From positions 1 to 54,886 of the forward strand of contig JANQLA010000474.1 in assembly GCA_028280855.1 (NCBI GenBank): DNA of 54,886 nt. Reading direction: 5' to 3'. Shown here one piece after another: positions 16,233 through 22,032 of this stretch. Position numbers and translations under genes: made by a program. The notes below the pieces were generated by a model. That model searched no databases, was not told the DNA's origin, and worked only from the letters and a program-made list of their open reading frames with translations. The stretch's first letter is position 1. Each line of letters opens with the position of its first letter. This DNA is from Melioribacteraceae bacterium (GTDB lineage: Bacteria; Bacteroidota; Ignavibacteria; Ignavibacteriales; Melioribacteraceae).

Positions 16233-16877
16233 TTATACCAGGTAATTTTTTCTTTTGGAATAGATGTAGCCGCCCAATAAAATTAGTATCGATCCGAATA
16301 CTGCATAAACCAATCCTATATTTGATTGATGTATTTGATGCCAAAGTTTGCTATCAACTATAAATAATGTTGCTATGCTTACCGCAAATACTGGTATCCC
16401 GATTAGTATTTTAGCAACATCTGTTTGCAGCAATGTTAAATTTATTAATTCGAATGCAACATAGAACGTAGCAACCATCAGGGCAATGGCTCCATATTGA
16501 TAAAGGATTCTCCCTGTTATCGGCTCCCAGGAGGCAGGATCAAGCGGAATTAGAATAATCAATCCAAATAAGAGTAAATATACTAACGGTAAAGCTGCTG
16601 TTAAAGATCTCCCCAATATTACCTGTATTGGTTTAACAGGCAATGTTACAAACCTTCTCACGCGGTATTCCTTGATGGATAAAGTCCAGCAGATTGCAAT
16701 TAAAACTATTGGCAGCATTCCAAACAAGATTGGAAACACTACTCGCGCATACGTTTCTTTCTCAAAATTAAAATCACTGTGAAGAAATGTTAGAATGGCG
16801 TATATCATCGGCAACAAAACGATTGCTGCGATTCTTATCATGTGATAGTTTAGCTCGTATTTAGTTATTGCTAACAT
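16233..16877 (-). CDS. ABC-2-like membrane protein, second of five paralogs
   Basis: 214 aa, six helices. Begins 'MLAITKYELNYHMIR' (exact KYE[LF].Y) and has the loop 'KEYRVRRFVTLPVKPIQVILGR' with LP at 79-80, the best-preserved version of the shared motif. Ends 'GGYIYSKRKNYLV', like a permease with a short basic cytoplasmic tail. Sixteen bases after the first paralog. With four sisters it outnumbers the two permease subunits a normal ABC exporter needs, so subsets may form alternative complexes with one ATPase. Confidence 0.78.
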   Translation of the reverse strand: MLAITKYELNYHMIRIAAIVLLPMIYAILTFLHSDFNFEKETYARVVFPILFGMLPIVLIAICWTLSIKEYRVRRFVTLPVKPIQVILGRSLTAALPLVYLLLFGLIILIPLDPASWEPITGRILYQYGAIALMVATFYVAFELINLTLLQTDVAKILIGIPVFAVSIATLFIVDSKLWHQIHQSNIGLVYAVFGSILILLGGYIYSKRKNYLV

Positions 16878-16893
16878 TTTTTATTCACTTTTA

Positions 16894-17541
16894 TCAAACA
16901 AAGGATTCTCTTCTGTAATAAATAACTGATGCTACTACTGCTATCACTATGCCCCACAAGTAAAAATAGATTTCATCCCGCCCTTTAACGATTGGCGGAA
17001 TGGTTTCGGAGCCAACTAAAATGATAAATCCTGCTGATAGCAATGAAAGAATGATTACAATCGAAGCGGATCGGATTGAATGTTTAATCTTTTTTGTCGG
17101 GCACTTCATATAATCGTATGATGTTGACATGATTCCGAGGAATATAAATAGCAGTGAAAGTTGGGCGTCTATACGGGTAATTGTCGTGTTTAAACTATCC
17201 GGCAATATAGTTCTTAAGAATTCCAGAAAGAAAACAATCGATACTATTGGAAAAATTCCGAAGGCGAACTTGTATATTGCCCGATTCTTTAATGGGACTG
17301 GCAAATAGGCTAATACCCGATCATGCTTCTCTTTATATTTATTTACATGCATTCCGTAAATCAGGAAATATGAACCAAGCCCTATCACTAATGACCAAAA
17401 GTACTTGTTAATGAATTCCATGTTCAAATCTATGTAAGTATCGGTGAGTCCGAGAATCGTGAAAATGATTAATGGAAGAGACATCATCATAAAGACAAAC
17501 CAATAATATTTTAAATCATTTATAAGTAATTGCTTTAGCAT
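16894..17541 (-). CDS. ABC-2-like membrane protein, first of five paralogs
   Basis: 215 aa, six helices. Starts 'MLKQLLINDLKYYWFV' (a weaker version of the KYE motif, DLKYY) and has the loop 'KEKHDRVLAYLPVPLKNRAIYK' with LP at 80-81. Ends 'VIYYRRESFV', a short positive tail shared in style with its neighbour. Eleven bases after the ABC ATPase gene, so this is the most probable primary partner of that ATPase. Function beyond membrane component of an exporter cannot be read from sequence. Confidence 0.78.
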   Translation of the reverse strand: MLKQLLINDLKYYWFVFMMMSLPLIIFTILGLTDTYIDLNMEFINKYFWSLVIGLGSYFLIYGMHVNKYKEKHDRVLAYLPVPLKNRAIYKFAFGIFPIVSIVFFLEFLRTILPDSLNTTITRIDAQLSLLFIFLGIMSTSYDYMKCPTKKIKHSIRSASIVIILSLLSAGFIILVGSETIPPIVKGRDEIYFYLWGIVIAVVASVIYYRRESFV

Positions 17542-17552
17542 AGCTTCGCTTT

Positions 17553-18419
17553 CTATTTTTTCTTCAGTATTTCAACAGCTATTTCGTCAACGCTCATGCG
17601 AGTTTCAAGGATGTTCTCAGCGTTCAGTTGCTTTAGCTGATCAATCGTAACGTTGTAGTTGCTGCTTATTACTCGGTAGTCTCTACCTTGCCTTTCAGTA
17701 TTTACTACATTGGTAAGTTCAACTTCGTCGGAGTTCAGCTTAAAAGTAATCTTGCGCCAGTTGTCGGTTAAGTCATCTTTTGCAACTTTTAATTTCAACT
17801 TTCCATTATCTAAAAATGCCAGTACGTCTGCAATCCTGCTAATGTCGGAAAGTATGTGTGTCGAATAAAATATTGCGCGTTCACCGCTTTCAACAACTTC
17901 AAATAGTACATCAAGAAGTTCGGTACGTACAACGGGATCTAATCCAGCGGTTGGTTCATCGAGTATAAGTAATTTTGGAGAATGTGCTAATGCACCGATT
18001 AACGATAACTTTACCCTGTTCCCGCTTGACAAATCCTTTGCGCGTTTGTTTAACGGAACCTGGAAGCGCTCTACAAGTTCGGTTACGTATTTATCAGACC
18101 AGTTCGGATAAAACTCGCTTAAGAATTTAAGATTCTTCGCGCCGTTCCAGTTTTCGTAGAACACGTGTTTGTCACCGACGTAGCCGATATCAAATTTCCA
18201 GTCGATGCTATTCGGGTCATTATCACGTCCGAATATTTCAACTTTTCCCCCGTCGGCTTTAAGCAGCCCCACCATACAATGCATAGTAGTTGTTTTGCCC
18301 GAACCGTTTGGCCCAACGTATCCAAGCACTGTACCCGCTTCAAGCTCCAAGTCAAGCGGCCCCAGTTTGAATTCAGGGAAGTCCTTTATTACTCCTGATA
18401 TTTTGAATGCTTGTGACAT
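17553..18419 (-). CDS. ABC transporter ATP-binding protein (YtrB-like)
   Basis: 288 aa. Walker A GPNGSGKT (36-43), signature 'LSSGNRVKLSL', Walker B 'LLILDEPTAGLDP', H-loop 'STHIL', and a C-terminal about 75-residue extension (WRKITFKLNSDEVELTNVV...) found in ATPases of the YtrB/BcrA group, possibly a regulatory domain. The Q-loop segment 'DIGYVGDKHVFYENWNG' is well matched to that group. In B. subtilis ytrA (GntR repressor) heads an operon with ytrB ATPase and permeases; the same order regulator, small protein, ATPase, permeases is seen here. Predicted cytoplasmic face of the inner membrane. Confidence 0.92.
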   Translation of the reverse strand: MSQAFKISGVIKDFPEFKLGPLDLELEAGTVLGYVGPNGSGKTTTMHCMVGLLKADGGKVEIFGRDNDPNSIDWKFDIGYVGDKHVFYENWNGAKNLKFLSEFYPNWSDKYVTELVERFQVPLNKRAKDLSSGNRVKLSLIGALAHSPKLLILDEPTAGLDPVVRTELLDVLFEVVESGERAIFYSTHILSDISRIADVLAFLDNGKLKLKVAKDDLTDNWRKITFKLNSDEVELTNVVNTERQGRDYRVISSNYNVTIDQLKQLNAENILETRMSVDEIAVEILKKK

Positions 18420-18429
18420 TTTATATTCC

Positions 18430-18633
18430 TCAGTTGTTAATTTCTTTTCTTGATTTCAGATAACCCATCACAATTGCAGTTATGTCGTAAATTGCAAGTA
18501 CGATCAGCAGGTAGCCAATGTAATTCTTCCACGAGCCGACATCTTCTGCGCGTATAAAGACTGTATTGATTAACCCGACCACAATAAAGGTTAAAGTTCT
18601 GATCACCCGCCAAATTTTCATTTCATTCCTCAA
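18430..18633 (-). CDS. 67-aa membrane protein in the GntR-ABC operon
   Basis: Two predicted transmembrane helices (about 9-25, VIRTLTFIVVGLINTVF, and about 40-58, GYLLIVLAIYDITAIVMGYL) with a short loop 'IRAEDVGSWKNY'. Its ATG overlaps the GntR stop (ATGA at 18630-18633), so translation is coupled to the repressor gene, and the ATPase follows 10 bases later. No recognised family. The position between regulator and ATPase fits an accessory or sensing subunit of the exporter; that is inference only. The start 'MRNEMKIW' could also be the second Met. Confidence 0.6.
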   Translation of the reverse strand: MRNEMKIWRVIRTLTFIVVGLINTVFIRAEDVGSWKNYIGYLLIVLAIYDITAIVMGYLKSRKEINN

Positions 18634-19004
18634 AATGTTTTTAGAATATCATCTATTATTTTTTTTATCTCCGAAGTTTTCATCCCTTCGTCAATTGCCA
18701 CCCGCAGCATTGGAGTTAAGTTTTGTTTTAGTTTTTCCTCGGATAAACCTTTCTTTTCATCTTTCATCAAATTATTTACAAAATATCCTTTACCGCGTCG
18801 TGAAATAATCAACCCGTCTTTTTCAAGTAATTCATATCCCCGTTGTACCGTTATTACACTCACTTTTTGCTCCCTCGCTAACTTTCTAATTGATGGAAGC
18901 ATATATCCCGCCTCCAATTCACCGCTTAGAATCTTCGATCTAATCTGCCTAGCAATTTGTCCCTGCAATGGCTCGTTTGATAAATCTGTTAGGTTTAGAA
19001 TCAT
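18630..19004 (-). CDS. GntR-family transcriptional regulator, YtrA subfamily
   Basis: 124 aa. Winged HTH at residues about 1-77: 'PLQGQIARQIRSKILSGELEAGYMLPSIRKLAREQKVSVITVQRGYELLEKDGLI..RRGKGYFV', the GntR consensus in full. The rest is a short 45-residue helical tail (KLKQNLTPMLRVAIDEGMKTSEIKKIIDDILK), which defines the YtrA subfamily; its members usually repress an adjacent ABC operon and respond to cell-envelope antibiotics. AAAGGCAAGA precedes the ATG. It overlaps the 67-aa gene by four bases and lies 71 bases after the GntR-phosphatase fusion, whose HTH it resembles. Confidence 0.92.
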   Translation of the reverse strand: MILNLTDLSNEPLQGQIARQIRSKILSGELEAGYMLPSIRKLAREQKVSVITVQRGYELLEKDGLIISRRGKGYFVNNLMKDEKKGLSEEKLKQNLTPMLRVAIDEGMKTSEIKKIIDDILKTF

Positions 19005-19075
19005 TCTTGCCTTTGTGATTCTTTGTGTCCTTTGCGCCTTTATGGTTTTTCTTTTTTACACTCGGCTATAAGTCA

Positions 19076-20149
19076 CTAAGAAGTACATTTAACCAGCATT
19101 ATGGTTTTGTCATCATTTATAAATTTATCCGACTTAAATACGTTGAGTTCATTAAGAATTTTATTAATAAGTTCTTCTGCTGGAACCTTCTTATTTCTGA
19201 TCAAAAGCTCAATAAGCCTGCCTTCACCGAACTGCTCGCCGTGTTCATTCATTGTTTCCGTTATTCCGTCGGTATAAAAAAGAATCGATGACGGCTTTGA
19301 CAACTGAATGGTATGAGTTATGTACTCAAAACCCGGTACGAGCCCTAAAGCAGGACCCGTTGTTTTAAGCAGCTCGAATGATGAATCATCTTTTATAATT
19401 ACAGGGAAGTTGTGCCCCGCATTTACATAACTGAGGCGGCCGGTTGAACTATTAACAATGCCGTAAAAAAGACTCGTGAAACTACTTGCAGAACAATTCT
19501 TAATTAAGTGTGTATTTAATTTTTTTACAATCTGCTCAATAGAAGAACCATTTCCCAACTCGCTTTTTATTATCGCCTGAATTTGCGAAATCAGAATCGC
19601 AGCAGGCATTCCTTTGCCGGACGCATCGGCAATTATCACCCCGTAACTGTCATTATCAATTTTGAAGTAATCGTAAAAGTCGCCGCACACTACACGCGAC
19701 GGCTGCGTGTGCGCATGTACTGATAAGTTTTGTTCAAGCACAGGTTGTTTTGGCAGCAGGTCCGACTGAATTTTACGAGCAAGTTTTAATTCCTCTTCCA
19801 GCTTATGCTTCTCCGCAGCTTCACCCAAAATTCGTTTAAGTGAATTATCGCCTATGGAATTAAGTGAAGAGCGTTCAATGTTTTTTCGGAATTGGTCTAA
19901 CCGATCTTTATCAATATTTTTTACAAAGAATCCAAACTCATTCCGGAATTCCAAAACATTTTCTGATTGAAGTCTTTCATAAACTTTCTTAATTGTATTT
20001 TTGCTTACATGCTGCTTCCTGGCCAGCAATCCGATTGTTTCAATTTCCTGACCGGGCAGCAGCTCTTTATCAATTATTTTTCCTATTATTTGATCGTAAA
20101 TTTGATCCTGTATAGTCTTGGTTGAATATTCTGTAAGATTTAGTAACAT
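19076..20149 (-). CDS. GntR winged-HTH fused to SpoIIE/RsbU-type PP2C phosphatase
   Basis: 357 aa. Residues 1-76 are a GntR/YtrA-like winged HTH ('IQDQIYDQIIGKIIDKELLPG', 'LLARKQHVSKNTIKKVYERLQ...GFFV'). A helical linker (about 100-132) contains 'LEEELKLARKIQSDLLP', the signature that precedes RsbU/SpoIIE phosphatase domains. Residues about 133-355 are a PP2C domain with all metal and core residues: GDFYDYF (Asp157), ADASGKG (Asp175), NAGH at 243-246, YTDGITE (Asp294), NDDKT (Asp346/347). It should dephosphorylate Ser/Thr, classically of a STAS anti-anti-sigma factor, while binding DNA. No such partner is in the window. First gene of the operon; a GntR-like operator and promoter lie just upstream. 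Confidence 0.9.
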   Translation of the reverse strand: MLLNLTEYSTKTIQDQIYDQIIGKIIDKELLPGQEIETIGLLARKQHVSKNTIKKVYERLQSENVLEFRNEFGFFVKNIDKDRLDQFRKNIERSSLNSIGDNSLKRILGEAAEKHKLEEELKLARKIQSDLLPKQPVLEQNLSVHAHTQPSRVVCGDFYDYFKIDNDSYGVIIADASGKGMPAAILISQIQAIIKSELGNGSSIEQIVKKLNTHLIKNCSASSFTSLFYGIVNSSTGRLSYVNAGHNFPVIIKDDSSFELLKTTGPALGLVPGFEYITHTIQLSKPSSILFYTDGITETMNEHGEQFGEGRLIELLIRNKKVPAEELINKILNELNVFKSDKFINDDKTIMLVKCTS

Positions 20150-20162
20150 TTTTCAAATTTCT

Positions 20163-20200
20163 CAACTGTTCTGACTGTATAGACGCAATATATACAGTTG
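20163..20200. promoter_or_regulatory. Probable GntR/YtrA operator
   Basis: ACTGTATA at 20174-20181 and TATACAGT at 20191-20198 form a perfect 8-bp inverted repeat with a 9-base spacer. A third half-site CAACTGT at 20163-20169 is the inverted match of ACAGTTG at 20194-20200. It is 14 to 51 bases upstream of the GntR-phosphatase start (ATG 20149) and overlaps the -10 box of the candidate promoter, the classical repressor position. Binding by either GntR protein is inferred, not shown. Confidence 0.65.
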
Positions 20201-20215
20201 GGTTCCGTTAATCAA
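20187..20215 (-). promoter_or_regulatory. Candidate sigma70-like promoter of the GntR-ABC operon
   Basis: Read on the minus strand: TTGATT (20215-20210), 17-base spacer, TATATT (20192-20187). Spacing and boxes are near the primary sigma consensus, and the transcript would start about 30 bases before ATG 20149. Bacteroidota proper use different promoter boxes (TTTG / TAnnTTTG), so the assignment depends on the organism's sigma factor. Confidence 0.45.
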
Positions 20216-20342
20216 CCAAAAAAAATTATTCTGTCAGTAATTTTTGATCGGGTTAAAGAATTAATGCAGATTTATTCTTAGATACGTTATCTTTATAATA
20301 TTGTTAGGTAATTATTTTTTAGACGAAAAAAAAGAGGGGACT

Positions 20343-21299
20343 ATGAAGCTAAGTAAATTTTTTGCGTACCTGATGTTCTTATCACTAATTAGTTTTGTTG
20401 CTTGTAGTGATGACGATGATGATCCAAATGATGAGGTTGGCCAGCAAGAAGTCGAAGCAGCGTTTAAAGAAATGGACGAGACAATGGGTAACATGTTATC
20501 CCAGTCATCTGCTTTTTCTGCAGTATTTGCGTTATCGGGAATAGAAAATCCCCCAGTAGAATTGAACACGGAAGATCCACTGGCGCTTTTGCTCGAACTT
20601 CAGAGCCTGTTCGGCACTCACACGTATAATACCGATTCACTCAAATGGTTCTATGATCCGCAACCTGAAAATGAAGTTATATTAAATTACCCGGTGAGTA
20701 GTACACAAACGGCGGAGATTCGCCTTTACAACTTCTCGCTGGACGAGGGGGGTACGGAAGCGGCGTTTTCGTTAAGCGTTTCAATCGACGAAGTTTCCGG
20801 ATTCGATGCTACATTCACTCTATTTGGAACGAACTTGCTCAATCCATTCGCTGAGCAGGAAATAACTTCTGCAACAATAAGCGGTACAATTACAGATCAA
20901 ACGGGAATCTCGTATAATCTGAATTTATCATTGAACTCTACAACCGCTGAGGTTACTATCGGGCTTGCTTCAGCCACACTTGTATCTATTACTGCTACCG
21001 GAACAAATCTACTTGATCCAACATTCGGCGAAGGGGAAACCGAAAGCCAGATCGATGAGGTGACATTTACTTACCGGGAACTTCAACTTGTTATCGATGA
21101 TCCGGATGCGGAATCAGGCGATATTGGCGATGTTTTTTACAGCGGTGAAAAAGTTGGGGATCTGGTATTAGAAGAAGGCGAAGAGGGAGAATTGCTTATT
21201 GTATTTAACAATGGTAACGAAGTGGAATTACTTTCCCTGCTTCCCAATATCAACAGTCTTCTACTTATTTTTGAAGGTTTCGGCAGTCAACCTGTATAA
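20343..21299 (+). CDS. Lipoprotein of unknown function
   Basis: 318 aa from ATG 20343, selected because AGAGGGGA (20332-20339) sits just before it; the frame reaches back to 20301 without a ribosome site. Lipobox FVAC with Cys21, followed by an acidic linker (SDDDDDPNDE). The mature protein is rich in beta strands and Thr/Ser ('ATISGTITDQTGISYNLNLSL', 'STTAEVTIGLASATLVSITATGT', 'VEFTYRELQLV'-like strands), predicted to be an extracellular or periplasmic beta domain. No known domain recognised. Ends just before a strong hairpin terminator. Divergent from the GntR-phosphatase gene. Confidence 0.72.
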   Translation: MKLSKFFAYLMFLSLISFVACSDDDDDPNDEVGQQEVEAAFKEMDETMGNMLSQSSAFSAVFALSGIENPPVELNTEDPLALLLELQSLFGTHTYNTDSLKWFYDPQPENEVILNYPVSSTQTAEIRLYNFSLDEGGTEAAFSLSVSIDEVSGFDATFTLFGTNLLNPFAEQEITSATISGTITDQTGISYNLNLSLNSTTAEVTIGLASATLVSITATGTNLLDPTFGEGETESQIDEVTFTYRELQLVIDDPDAESGDIGDVFYSGEKVGDLVLEEGEEGELLIVFNNGNEVELLSLLPNINSLLLIFEGFGSQPV

Positions 21300-21307
21300 A
21301 ATTTATT

Positions 21308-21334
21308 GCGTGGCTTGTGCAAAGCCACGCTTTT
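21308..21334 (+). terminator. Rho-independent terminator
   Basis: GCGTGGCTT at 21308-21316, loop GTGCA, AAGCCACGC at 21322-21330, then TTTTATTTAATTC. A 9-bp GC-rich perfect stem plus T-tract, ending the 20343-21299 lipoprotein transcript; as the next gene (21337) is convergent it may work for both, though the reverse side has only a short A/T run. Confidence 0.85.
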
Positions 21335-21336
21335 AT

Positions 21337-21954
21337 TTAATTCTTATACTTAACCGAACACCCGTAAGGACTGGATACTTTTACTGAAACTTCTTTCTCA
21401 GCCAATAATTCATCTAAGGCTTGCGATACGTAATTTGTAGCTCCTTTAATATCGGCAATACTTGTTGATTTGCGATCATCTATTCCACCGGCATAAACGA
21501 GAACACCTTCCATGTCAATAATGTACATATGAGGCGTAGTTTTAGCTGCGTACATTTTGCCTACTTCGCCGGATTCGTCTATCAAGTAACCGGTCATCGC
21601 TGCGTTGTGATCAGCAATGCGTTTGTTAATCTCATCATTGTCAAAGTAGCCTTGTTTGCCTTCGGCTGATGAACAGATTGCAAGCCACACCACATCTTTC
21701 TCAGTATATTTTTTCTGAAGCATCTGCATGTTATCGCCGTCATAATGTTTCTTTACAAACGGGCAGTCGAAGTTGATCCACTCTAACACTACATACTTAC
21801 CCTCAAAGTCCGAAAGCGAATGTTCATTTCCATTGCTGTCGGTTAATGTGAAGTTCGGCGCAGGTTTATCTATTTCCGCTTTGTCTGCTGCAAACAAGCT
21901 GGTTAAACTCGCAAGTGTTAGAAGCATGGAAACAAAAGAAAATATTTTTTTCAT
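21337..21954 (-). CDS. Exported peroxiredoxin-like thiol protein (PRX_like1/Redoxin)
   Basis: 205 aa. Signal peptide 1-22, mature thioredoxin fold: 'KPAPNFTLTDSNGNEHSLSDFEGKYVVLEW', active 'NFDCPFVKKHY' with Cys64 and the family's 'CPFVK.H' signature in place of CxxC, and 'GKMYAAKTTPHMYIID' (cis-Pro loop TTP). Cys94 and a near-C-terminal Cys199 could act as resolving thiols. Such proteins are periplasmic thiol peroxidases or reductases. It lies 78 bases downstream of the DsbD-type reductase gene, its likely electron donor. The ribosome site AAGGAGGT is optimal, at 21959-21966 on the plus strand. Confidence 0.85.
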   Translation of the reverse strand: MKKIFSFVSMLLTLASLTSLFAADKAEIDKPAPNFTLTDSNGNEHSLSDFEGKYVVLEWINFDCPFVKKHYDGDNMQMLQKKYTEKDVVWLAICSSAEGKQGYFDNDEINKRIADHNAAMTGYLIDESGEVGKMYAAKTTPHMYIIDMEGVLVYAGGIDDRKSTSIADIKGATNYVSQALDELLAEKEVSVKVSSPYGCSVKYKN

Positions 21955-21997
21955 TGGTACCTCCTTGTTTGTTTATTGTGTTTATCAATTCTATTTC

Positions 21998-22015
21998 AAA
22001 CCTGTTCACTGGTTT
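21998..22015. repeat. Imperfect TTCA-loop hairpin
   Basis: AAACC (21998-22002), interior TGTTCACT, GGTTT (22011-22015): six of seven pairs form around a TTCA loop, related to the hairpins at 1304-1327 and 1351-1366. It lies between the DsbD-like and peroxiredoxin-like genes. Confidence 0.4.
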
Positions 22016-22032
22016 ACCACATACATTCATTT

